This document shows positions 21,017-34,700 of a DNA stretch of 64,000 nt, piece by piece. Location of the stretch: NCBI RefSeq assembly GCF_954871325.1, contig NC_088779.1, positions 29,558,623-29,622,622 of the forward strand, written 5' to 3'. A program made the position numbers and the translations under genes. Each line of letters starts with the position of its first letter. Positions within the stretch are counted from its first letter, which is position 1. The notes beneath the pieces are model-generated. The model ran no database searches and was not told the DNA's origin. It saw nothing but the letters and a program-made list of their open reading frames with translations. Source of the stretch: Gordionus sp. m RMFG-2023 (lineage: Eukaryota > Nematomorpha > Gordioida > Chordodea > Parachordodidae).

Positions 21017-24000
21017 GTTAATTTCCATACTATGCTTTATTAACTTATAATTGTATTTGAATTGATTATTAAAGTATTAATAAAGATTTTAATATATTTG
21101 TTCTTTGACTGACCTGACTACATCATGGATATTATTATATATTTGTTATATCACACAAGGTGTTAATTTGTTAGTAGACTATAACCATATTATATAATTA
21201 TGGAGAAATTATTTTTTTGTAATTTATAACTGAATGTATATTTATAAAAATAAAATAAACAATCTTTATAAATTATTATGTAGAACTGTATACTAACATT
21301 TGTTAACAGGGTTGCAGGCCTACCACATTGACTAGTAGATTACCACATTTTTTTAAAAAAAGTTAATATCCAGTAAACTTAACTCAACTGGCACATTTTT
21401 GAAATGCGAAAAAATTACTACTAAATTTACCAAAAACTAATTTTAAAATCAAAAACACCAATTCTATCTTCCTATTTTTTGAAGAATTAATAAATTTTTT
21501 ATTTGCTTGATAAATTATTGTCCTGCCACTTAAAAGTCATCTAAAATTTTTATATTTTATTAATATTTGACAAATAATATGCAATTATTCATGTTATATT
21601 GTTTTCATTTTTGATTAGTTTAAAAACTTTATATATGGCTGGTCCATAATACAATATATTTTTGTTTATTTTTATGATGAAAATTTAATAAACAAATTTT
21701 TAATTAATATTGTTTACCCATTTTTGGATTAGTTGTCAAATAAGTTATGTAAATAAATCAAAATTGAATAACACCATAACTAGTTTAACCCAGCTAAAGG
21801 CCATGCAAAGGTGGGATATAGGCCTGCAAAATATGGGAATGTGGTCGCAGCCCATATGAAAATACCATAATTCCAAAATTTTGACTTGGTAAATAAAATA
21901 AAGTTACGATTAAAAAATGACATGTTTTGGGAAGATATTTTTTAATTATGAGTGAAATATGTAAATCTATGCATTATTAATCTTAGAAAATACAGAGTAT
22001 TATTAATTATATTGTGATTTTATAAAAATCACATTAGACTGAAAAAATATTTTTTATTGCAATTAAATATAATAATTTAGCTAAATGTTTTTTCAAAGTA
22101 AATTAGGAGAAAGTAGGAAATACATCTTTATCAGAATTTAGAGTAATCTCTAACTAAATGTTTTGCAAAAATGAATTAGGAAATTGTAAGAAATATATAT
22201 TTTTTTATTGTGATTTAAAGAAGTATTCCTAAATCTTTATAAAGATATACCCGGCCTTCTCACAAATATATTTGTCAAACAAATAATTATGTTTAAATGC
22301 ATATTGATACTAACTGTAAAATATAGGCTGAAAAATGGCACATTTTTTGTTAATAAAAATTAGGCTAATTATAATTTATATGAAACCTTCAAAAATTGCA
22401 AAATCAATCTGAAGAATCAACATGTTCATAGCTAAATTTTAATATTATTTACAAGTATTAAAACAGAACACAGGCATCTGGAGTGAAATTATTTAAGATT
22501 AATAGTCATTCATATGAAATTTTATAACATTTGTGGCAAAAATAAGGATATCTTCTTCTCCAATTGCAATGAGAATAATCATACTTTTGCCTAAAACCAA
22601 TCTTTAATATTTACCTCTAACTGTTTTTCTTTTGGTAGAAGATTTATAAAATGCTTTAGATTTTATATTTACTATATAAAACACCATTTAATATTCATCA
22701 TTGTGTTTATGTGGGCTAATAAGACACTGAATGACAGTCCAGTTTAAAACTTTAGAATTTTTGAAGCCCATTTTGCCATTTCTCATTATTTATACTATGC
22801 ACCTGAATAAAATGTGTCGATACTTAAATTGAATATAAACATCCAGCAAAAAATTAATAAGTTTTAAATATAAGTACCATTGTCTTACATAAATTAATTA
22901 AATTATCTTTTCCAATTCATTTACATTACATTCCCAGAATTCTCTGAAAGAATTAAATGTACATCTTTAATCAAGGAGTTTAGACACTAATAAATTTATC
23001 GTATAAAAAAATGGCCATAAATTGGTGGCAAGAAATTCAACATTCTGAATAACTTTTTATGTCATTTATCTATACGACTCTTTGCATGACATGATTTAGG
23101 CATTTCTTTATTATTTATTCCAATAATGCTATATTTTTTTAAAAAATATTATATTTAGAATATATGGACCCTTTGTTATTATCCAATGCATTATGGATGA
23201 TGTACCTATACCAAATTGGGAAGTTCCGATATATTCAATGTCAATGTCAAACATGATAGTCTGTTGTACGAATATTTATAATGAACAAAAGGTTTAGTAA
23301 AAATTTTTATATGCATAAATGTAATTATAATACTCTATTTGACAATGATAGACAGAAATATTCAGAAAAATTTCAAAAATGAAGGGTGAAATATCGAGAG
23401 ATTTGACAATTGACGTGACTCATTTAATCACAAATAAAGTAGGCACTAAAAAATATATCATTGCTTCACAGTTGAATATTCCAATCTACACCCCCTCGTG
23501 GATCGACGAAATATGGCAGAGGTCTCAAAAGGAGTAAAAAAAATATCAATGAATTAATTATATATATTTTATTCCCGTCAAAAGCCATAATGGACCAAAT
23601 TATGGCGTAATCATACTTCACCCAGTTTCATGTAAAGATTAAAATTTAAGCCCTGACCATAGTAACTTGGTGGTGATTAAAATATAAATTATATTATCCG
23701 TTATATATTTTTTTAATATTTTATTTGATTGGTGGGTGAAAATATAATATTTTATTGATCTAAAAATTTACACCAATCGAAACCTAACTTAACCCTTATT
23801 CATTAGCTACTCGCTCATGAAATATGGCTTCAGTTAAAAAAAAAATTAGCCAAAACTTGGAAAAAAAAAATTGTTTATTTTTAACTTTTAATTAGTCTTT
23901 TACTTCTTACTTCACACTTTTAAGAATCATTTGAACATTTTTATATTTATCCATTTCTGTTCTTAACAATATGATTTAGCTTAACGGGAATACCCCAGAA

Positions 24001-27000
24001 GCTCATTAGACAAAAAAAATATTATAAGAAAATCTTAAATTGCATGTCATATTACTAAAGCATGATAAAATACAAACAAAAAATAATAACAAACATGTTT
24101 TTTATTTCAAACTTTTCTCAACCTCTACCATACCAACTTACTTTAATATCAAAATAATTTTAAACCTGACCTAAGCCCATGGAAAATATATCAAATGTTG
24201 ACCTGTGGAGTATAAGATAAGTGGAATTATAAACTAAAGATGATATGTGTAGACCTGCAGAGATACCATGCATATCCCTTTATTTGAAAAAAAATAAATA
24301 TTTTTTTGGCCTAGCCTAAATTTTTTTTGAAAAATTTTTCTTGCCTTTAAAAAAAAAATTTCGGTCTTCTAAAATGAAAAATACAGCTATGCCCATCTAT
24401 CCGGGCTTATGCCCGGTTCTGTAGGTCTCATATATCTGATTAATCGAATCCACTTATTTTGCTGATACAAATTTGATCCCTGCAAATCCAATTTTTTTGT
24501 TTGGCCTGACCCCATTCCTATATTTTTATAGATATTTTCACTCCGCCTCGCGATTTCGCGCTAACTGTGAATTCAGTTTTTTTTCAGCCATAGCTTAAAA
24601 GCGTTACAAAAGTAACAGTAACTGTGTTACTTTTAACTTAAAATCCAAAAAAAATAAGGAATTAAAGTGACTCGTTACTTTAATCTTTTTTTTAAATTTT
24701 ATTAATGTATATAAAGCTTATGTTTAAACCTGTATCTTATAGGAAATCTTAAACATTTTCCAAATATTAAAATTTTGTATTAAAATGTAATACGCTACCA
24801 ATTCTCAACACATCGAACGGATTTTCTAAACAAAAATAAGTGGTGCTGAGTATAGGTGGCAATCTGAAAAATTTGGCCCGTTCATTTTATTAGCTTAGCC
24901 GACTAATTAGCTTAAAAACTATTTAGGCTATGCCCTGGTTTTGTTTATTTCTAAACATAGAATATCCAGGGAATATAGCTTCCTCTTAACAAAATAAAAA
25001 TAAATAAAACTATTTAGAGATTGAACATAACTCATTTAACATATTTACATGTCATTGTTCTTGAGCATTCGTTATTCATTTAAAAAATTAATGGAAATAT
25101 TATGTTATAAATTATTATAAACGATAATTTTAGATCATAGGCCTAACCAGGATTTTCCTAATGGGGTGGGGGATTTTTTCTTATCTGTAAAATAGCATCA
25201 CATGCATCTTCTGCGAAGATCAATGCTTGAACCATATCTTGGTTCACTCTTTGCAAGGCTCTGCATAGTAATATTATGTGACAGAAGAAAGTGTTATTAC
25301 AATGTACAGCCAATAAAAACTCAGGATCTTGAATTACTTTCAATATTCCATTAGTTTTCGCCACCACTGACGTATCGGTCCATTCATGCATTTCCTTTAA
25401 TACAACAATTATCGGGTCCATTAATTCAAGGAAAACTGCAACTATTCATGACGTGGGATCCATCGTGTTGGGCACATTTTAACAAGTTTATGATGACTAT
25501 TCCTAAATTCTTCCTTTGTCAGACAATTCTTGAGGACATTGGATCTCTTTGGAGACCTGAACATATACACTTTGCCAATTGTGCCTTTTTAAATATATGA
25601 TTATAATTAAAATAAAAGTTTAATAAACCCATGGTACTACGAATAACGGAAATTGAGCAACACTCAGAAATAGGTTTAGGGATGCGACGTACAGTGAACA
25701 TAAATTGTAGTAAGGTATTTTTTCATTATATGTGATTTAACCCCATTTAAATGGCCACTCATAGCTGGGGCACCATCGTATACTTGTCCACGCATAGAAT
25801 TGACATCAATTTTAAATTTTTTCTGCAAGGCATTCGCCTCTCATATCTTGAAGTCAGGATTTTCCTAAGAGTGGTGGGGGGGAGGGGTAAATAAAAAATG
25901 GAGGCTATGTCCCCAGACCCCCTATTGGGAGAACCTTCGACCGGGTTTTTTAAGTCTATATATTTAAAAAATATTTTTGAAGTTTTTTTAACAAATAATA
26001 CGCCTGGAAGAAATAGGAAATATATTTTTACTAGTTTATGTGTAATATAAGATAGATCATACAAAAACATGGTAATAATTTATAATGTTATATCTAATTT
26101 TCTTTTAAAATTTGACAATTCGTGAATATTTAATAGCGTTAAACCATTTAATCTATTTTGCGAGGTAGTATTTCGTAAATATGTTTTTAGCCTTTTGAGA
26201 AAGTTCTCTTTCATTCGTACATGTCGTAATTGGGAGGCATGCTATGCTAAAATTTAATTTTGTAATGCTCGGAAAGTCTATTAGTGTGTGTTTACAAATA
26301 TTAAGTGCATTTAATGCGTTATCAGGCTTTTTATCCATTCTTTTTAAATTTGCAAACCAATATTTAAATTCACTTATTACTTCTAATTCACTCCCTACCA
26401 TATCTTGCAAATAAAAATTATATAAATAGATAATTTTATTTCTAATCTCGTCCGAGATGCTTACAGATGGATTAGAGGATAACAAAATCTGAAAGTTATT
26501 GACCAATAGTTTATGGTTCAATAAACGTTCTTTAATTTGAGTTAAAAAAAAGTATTCATAATTGGTTATAAAAATAATAATTTTGTAATACTCCTCAAAC
26601 TGATTGTGTGGAAATATTATTCCTACTATGTACCTGTCTTGATACAATTCTTGGCATGCTTATTATCATATTATAAGAATGCACTTTTTATGAACTTTGT
26701 TAAAAATCGTGCTAAATTCACAATCAGCATTTTTTTTTCTTATCTGCAAAATAGCATCATTATGCATCTTCGGCTAAGATCAATGCTTGAACCATATCTT
26801 GGTTCAATCTTTGCAAGGCTCTGCATAATGATATTGTGTGGCAGAAGAGGGTGTAAATGCAATGAACGGCCAATAAAAACTCAGGATCTTGAATTGCTTT
26901 CAATATTCCATTGGCTTCTGCCACCACTGATGTATCGGTCCATTCACATATTTCCTCTAATGCAACAATAATCGGGTAAATTAATTCAAGAAAAACTGCA

Positions 27001-30000
27001 ACCGATTCATGTCGTAGGATCCATCGTGTTGGGCACATTTTTTACAAGTTTATGATGGTCATTCCCAAATTCTTCCTTTGCCAGACAATTTTTGAGGACA
27101 TTGGAACTCTTTGGACACTCGAACATATCATATACTTTGCCTATTGTGACTTTTTAAATACATGATTATAATTAAAATAAAAGTTTAATAAACCCATGGT
27201 ACTACGAATAACGGGAATTGAGCAACAATCAAAAATGGCTACAATTAGGGAATGTGATGCACAATGAACATAAATTGCGGTCATTTAAATGTCCACTCAT
27301 AGCAGGGGCACCATCGTATCCTTGTCCCCGCATAGAATTGACATTAATTTTTAAATTTTTTAAGATGAAAATCAATTGTGTCTGCAAGGAATTCGCTTCC
27401 CATATCTTGAATAGGAATAAATTGCATAAAGATCCTCTCTTATTTGAACTTCATCTTTATATAAATGATAATAATTTTATACAAAATAAATATAAATTTT
27501 ACCATTTTCTTGAATGTAAATATCGAGCACACAACTACACTTGCTCTTATCCCAGAATATGTCTGTTGATTCATACACCAAAACGCACAGAATATTGGAT
27601 CTTCTCTGAGAACAATTAATGATAAGGATAGAGATTCTGTAATTCGTATAATAGGTAAACCATTAAAAATTGCTATAAGAGACACCCACCAAGGTTGCAA
27701 TTTAATGGGCTGACCTTTAGGGTCTCATATTTTTTTTTATAAAGATTAAGGTTAAAAAAAAAATTAGCAACTGAAAATAGACAAACAAAAATATCTCCTA
27801 TAATAGATGCATTAATTGACATATCAATGTATGGCATTAAAGATGGCATCGTGATGGTTGTATATATTTGGGGAGATACAAATGAAAATGATGGGTAACT
27901 ATTGAATGCACCAAAAAATGCCACGTATTGCCTTACTAATCGAAACGAAATCGTAGATGTGTGCAATGATCTGATATTAAGAAAAAATAGTATATTAATA
28001 AGTCTCCGTTCTAGTTTTTATCGGGTGAATCAATAGACATATCCGGGATAGAGCAAATGTCGTTGTGTGCTCCATATTTATTTTCTGAAAATGGTAAAAT
28101 TTATTATTTTGTATAAAAATTATTATCGTCTGTATAGATAAAGCTCAAATATGAGAGGTTTTTTTTTGCAATTTATTCCTATTCAAGATATGAGAGACGA
28201 ATGTTTTGCGAACACAATTGATTTTCATCTTAAAAAAATATAAAATTAATGTCAATTCTATGCGGGGACAAGGATATGATGGTTCCCCCTGCTATGAGCG
28301 GCCATTTCTGTTGCTCAATTTCCGTTATTCGTAGTACCATGGGCTTAATCACCCTTTATTTTAATTATAATCATATATTTAAAAAGGCACAATAGGAAAA
28401 GTATATCATATGTTCAAGTATCCAAAGAGATCCAATGTCCTCAAGAATTATCTGGCAAAGGAAGAATTTGGGAATAGTCATTGTTAACTTGTCAAAATAT
28501 GCCTAACTCGAAGGATCTTATGTCATGAATCAGTTGCAGTTTTCCTTGTATTAATAGACCCGATAATTGTTGCATTAGAGGAAATGCATGAATGGACCGA
28601 TACGTCAGTGGTGGTAGAAGTTAATGGAATTTGAAAGCGATTTAAGATCCTGAGTTTTTATTGGCTTTACATTGCATTAACACTCTCTTCTCTCCTACAA
28701 TATTATTATAGAGCCTTGCAAAGAGTGAACAAAGATATGGTTCAAGCATTGATCTTAGCAGAAGATGCATATGATGCTATTTACAAATAAGAAATAAATG
28801 CTGATTGTGAATTTAGCAAGATTTTTAACATGGTTTAAAAAAAGTGCATTCATAGAATATGATAATAAGCATGCCAAGAATTGTATCAAGACAAGTACAT
28901 GGGAATAGTATTTCCACACATTCAGTAGAGGGGTATTACAAAATTACGATTTTTATACCACTACCACTTATGGATACATTTTTAACTCAATTTAGAGAAC
29001 GCTTAGTGAACCATGAACTATTGCTCAACAACTTTCATAATTTTGTTTTCCTCTAATCCATCTGTGAACATCTCGGACGAGATTAGAAACCAAGTTCGCT
29101 ATTTATATTACGTTTTATTTGCAAAATATGGAAGTGAACGAATATGGGAGTAATAACTGAATTTAAATATTGGTATGCAAGCTTAAAAAGAAATGGGCAT
29201 TAAGCCTGATAACGCATTAAATGCAATCAATACTTGTAAACACGATAATAGACTTTCCGAACATCACAAAATTCTTTTAAAATTTTAGCATGCATCGCAT
29301 GTACGACATGTACAAAATGAAACAACTTTCTCAAATTTAAGAAGGCTAAAAACATAAAATGGCTTAGCGCTATTACATATAAATATTATCACGTTTAATC
29401 TATTAGAATTTGATAATTCATTAATTATTTCGGAATTAACTGGTGTTAATTCCCGTTTAATATTTAAGAGGGCTATTATTTGATTTATTTAGCAAATGTA
29501 TTTTTAACCTTCGTAAATTTGTTTATTTTATCAGTACATGTCATAATAGGGAGGCATGCTAAAATTTGAAATAATTTTGTATTAATGTGTTGCGCATTTA
29601 TTGCATTCTCAGTGTTAATGTCTATTCTTTTTAAGTTTGCGTACGAATATTTAAATTCACTAAATTACTTCACAATTGGTCCCTACCATATCTTTTATTA
29701 TATTTTATATAAACTAATAAAAAAAAATACATATTTCCTATTTGTTCTAGGCTTATTTTTTGATATAATCTCTTAACCAATTTCTTATATTTTAAATAAA
29801 GTTAATATTTTTTGTTAAAAATTAACATAAAAATATATTATAACTCATAAAAACGAAAAAAGAGAAATTATAGGCTTGAAGATTTAATCTAGAACGGTTA
29901 TTAAGAAAATGAAAATATATATCAATATATATATATTTAATCGCCTTGAGATGTATTTATATACATGTTAATTTCATTGAATAGAAAGATAATATGAGCA

Positions 30001-31723
30001 TATTTAAATATACAATTACAACAAATTGAATAAGCGAAATATTGAGAAGTATTATACAATGAATTACAACAAATTAAGCTAACATGTAACAATAACTATA
30101 TAGAGTAAGGAAACCAGGTCTAAGACCGGGTAAATCGGGTCGAAGCCTAAAAGGGGGTCTGGCTCCGAAGGTTCCTGAACCCTTAGGAAAATCCTGGCTA
30201 TGCTCATCAACATATAAAATATAAAATTAAATGATTATAAATGATAATTGTTATATTTCACTAAATAGAAAATTCTCAAAATTTTAATTCATCAAGGCAT
30301 CTCCGTTTATCTGTAAACACTTTTTTTTTGCCACACTAATAAGTCTCTCTACCAAAGCACCTGACAGCAGAGTGGTGTTATATTTTATAAATAACAATAG
30401 AGAATAAAAATTATATTGGGACAATATTTGATTATTCGAAAATTTCGACATCCATTTCAAAGAAAACTCATTTAAAATTGGATGAGTGCCAAAATTTATA
30501 ACATTTATTCATGACCTCTAAGTGCCGGGAAAAATGTGATAATAAGCTGTTTACATTTATTTGGTAACTTTAATATTTCATCAATTGAAATTTACCATGT
30601 TTTCATCTTCCATTGCTTAAAAAAAAATGTAATTGTGGATTGGTAAAATTTTGTTATTTTGGACGATTTATTTTCCTTGTGGCGTTTATATAATATTTTT
30701 TTTTGTTTCTATAAAAATATGCTTATTATAATATCGTCTGTTATACAATTAGTAATAAAAAATATAAGTAAATAATAAACTAATCCCAAATCTGTCCATT
30801 AGCCAATAAAGTAATCGAAAAATTTTTAAGCCCCACATGGAACAAAAAAAATTGAAATTATTTAATTCGCGCGTGAGGCAACATGGTCCGATCTACATGA
30901 AATGTATTTTTTTTGCTAAATAAATATAATCATATGTTTTTTCTTCTTCTCCAAAATTATCACGAAAACTTCTAGAATCTTCAGCGATTGCGTCTCGGAA
31001 TCCTTTGACAAACACAAATGCCCTATATTTTACGGCCTGGTAATTTCCTTGTCACAATTTGACGCGGATGAAAGGCGGGATGCTAAGCTATTGATCGAAA
31101 ATAATGGTTTATTTTTATCTTTAAATAAATATATTAGTTAAATACTCGAGGAAAGTAGGAAAGGGTATTTTGATGGTATTCTCTAAAACAATCTTGTTAA
31201 TTATAAAAAGAATTAAGGAAATTATTACATTTTTTTAAATAAAAATAAATATTACTAAACATCACCTTCATTTTTGAGCTTAAAAACAAATTTTTTTTTT
31301 ATTTCGATATAAGGCGGTACTTACACTGGAGAAATGAGGATGAATTACGTGACCCACCTGATTCTCAAGGAAGCCTCTGGTAATGTATAATAAATATTAT
31401 TTTTTTTATTATTAGTAAAAATGTTATCTTCTCTGCCAATATTAATAAATTAAGAGTTAATCTCGATAGTTTTTATCCGGAAACACTGGAAGAGTGACAT
31501 GTGACTAGAACCTTTTAAAATTTGTATAGGAACAGATAGTGTTAAACTTAAAAAAAAGCTAACTCACTATTTTAGCCAGAAAAATATTGCCTTAAGCCTC
31601 AAGATTTCGACATTATATGTCTAGACCTTTTACCTTCTATGAGCAAAATCTTCAGGCTTAGGGTATTATTTTTCTGGATGAAGTATCGAGTTAGCCGTTT
31701 TTAGAAATCGGCTCAAAATTGCT

Positions 31724-31774
<51 letters not shown>

Positions 31775-34700
31775 AAGGGAAGAGAAGAGTTTAACAACAC
31801 TAGGAACACAATATTAACCGATTAAGTTCAACTAAATATAAGGGATGCAAAATAAATACGAATAATATATTATATATATATAATTTTTCAATTATAGAAA
31901 ACGGATATTGCTGAAATATAAAATTAAATTTTAATTTACAAATATAAAAAAAAAAGAACAAATAAAAGATATATTTTTATAATAATATAAACACAAATTT
32001 TACATGTGCCAATTTAAAATTTTATAGAAAAATATAGTTAAAATTATATTGATGATCGTAATAACGAAAAATTTTGATAGAAATTTTGGAAATATCGATA
32101 TCTCGTAATTGGTGTTGAGATTTGAGAGCTATTAGATTTTATAAATTTCCTAAAAACAAAATGTAATGTATATTATTTAATATTATACATATATATATAT
32201 AAGTGTATTTTTTAAAATACCACTCCAAAACCAACAAAATCTTTTATTTCACCAATTATTATCAATCAATTGTCAGATCATATGATCAGGAACAAAGAAT
32301 AATAAATGTTATCTATATCTTATTCGAAATCAATTGAAAACGTCTATCTATCAATTACATATCAACAGATATAACAGTAACTACCACAACGTGATGTGTC
32401 AAAAATTTGTAAACTTACCAATCCGTTTTTTCGATTTTATTTATGAATGTATAATAAAAACGCCTTAAGATGTAATCATTATTTTAGAAGAAAAAAATTA
32501 ATCAAATAATTCAAATGCGGCTTTGCTCTCAGTATCATTTAGTAATTGCTCTACCTTCCAGTTGGGCATACACGATAATGGATAAACATATGTCGTAAAT
32601 TTTAGGGATGGCAAACCCGTGGCAACCCAGTCTCTGCTAGGTTGACATTTTGAACGAAAACGTCAATCATGCCATTCACCTCTTGCTAAATGTTAAATAT
32701 TTATATTTCAATTTGGGCGTCACTTTGATATTTGGCAGTATGAACTTGATATTTGTTATTATCGAATTAGAAGCTGCTTGATCAGAAGGAACTTTTCGAA
32801 TTTATGGGCATTTTGACGTGCAACCATTCTTCTTTTTTTTTTATAAAATCGTGAATTTTATGATCCACCAGGGAAAAAATTGCTATGACCATAAAGAGAC
32901 ACTTAATATTTTGCCAATTTTTAATTTTATTAATTTGTAAACATATTTTACTCAAGGCATGAAATACAAATATGCCACCAAGTGGGGAAATATCAAGATA
33001 GTTAATCCGCATTGGTTGACGGATTGCGTTTCGCATAACAGGTTTATCGAAGAATCAGCTTACTCCTTCCCACTTACTCCTCCGAATAATTCATCCATCC
33101 CTTCCGCCTATCCCAGTGAAGCAACCAACAACGCCGATGGGAGTAAAGTCAAAAGTTTTTTTGAAGAATCGAACGGTATTGACGTTAAAAGAGGTGATAA
33201 AGGTCCATCCCAATCTACTCCTAACGGGACATTGAGTTGCAAGGATGCCAAAACTGACTTCAAAAACCGTAATTCTTAATTTCCTCGAATGCTATAAGAT
33301 AATAAGGATATGATTATTAATATGGTATGGCGTTATGTCCAATCCCCAAAGAAAAATTATTTCTATAATTCAATTACTCGTACCAATAATAAATTTATGG
33401 GAAAATATAGTTAGAAAAACATTATATTAACTTTATATTAATTTGTTTTAAAAAAAAAATTAGATATAGAAATTTCTAGAATTTCGCCTTGTCAAAGTTT
33501 CATACCACAAACGTGCGAAAAGCTTAGCCAATTTAATGTCCGTGATTCTAATCTAACGTCAACCCAAACTCAACACTCAGGGTATGGAAATTCTATTTTG
33601 TAAAATAGCACAAAATGAATGACCTTATTTTCGCCATTTTTTTTTTACTTTCTAAAAGTTTAACAATGCAGGTCGGCAAAACACCGAGTCTTATTCATGT
33701 TTCTGGACCGTTGATCCAAGAAAAATATTTTAGGTTGATCTGAACCCTGAACCATTTTTTCCTTAATCATTTTATGATTAGGCCAATGACATGTAATAAT
33801 ATCTAGACTGACGATGCATTCATAATAATGCACTTGAAAGCGTCATTGAAATGCAAATCAGCTGGACCCGCCATTTTGGTAACCCGTACAATAATTATTC
33901 TCGTGTTAATAACTTGCTTCCTTATTATCTCGATCAGGCAATTCTTTAATAAGTAACTCGCCCCTGGCAAAGATCGATTTTGGGTGATGACCGAGCAGCG
34001 ACTCGCGATTTAAAATTTGTCTAAATGCTAGATCCTAAAGATATGAGAGAAAGGAGCTCATTAGAACTTTCGGGTCTAGTGGAACATCCTTCAAAATTGC
34101 TACCCAAAATAATTTATGAAACGAAAAATGATTTATGAAAAAATTGATTCTCTTATTTCTAACCATTATTGAGAATAGAACGAACTTAACTCGGAAACCT
34201 GATGGATGGAGCGAGTTGAACAAAGCCACGATGAAGATTGGTTCTTGGAATGTAAAAGGAATTAACGACCCTCTACGTCTCCTCGATCTATCTTCTAGAC
34301 ACAGTTCTATGGCGTCAACGTCATGTGCATCCAAGATACTAATATATTGGTCCAATGTTTTTTAGTTATATGGGGGAGCCATATCTTTATAGAATCTTAA
34401 ACGCAGCAAGAGTGCTGATGGTAAATGAGGCGTTGATTTCCTATCCAAAAAAGTGGAAGGAGGTGGAAGCGACCTTCACTCCCCTCCCATCTCAAGTATA
34501 GTATTAAGTCTTTTTAGCTCAGTGAAACTCTACTCTGAGTAGTTTAGACAGAGAGATATAGTAGTCATCCTTCTTTTCACTCAGGCGCATGCCCGATTAT
34601 AGTTTGCACAGCAAGCCACAGCACCATCACAACATCTTGAGTTATAGAGAATATGGCTTCCCATATCTCTAAATGCATTGCCTAGACACTACACACTTGC

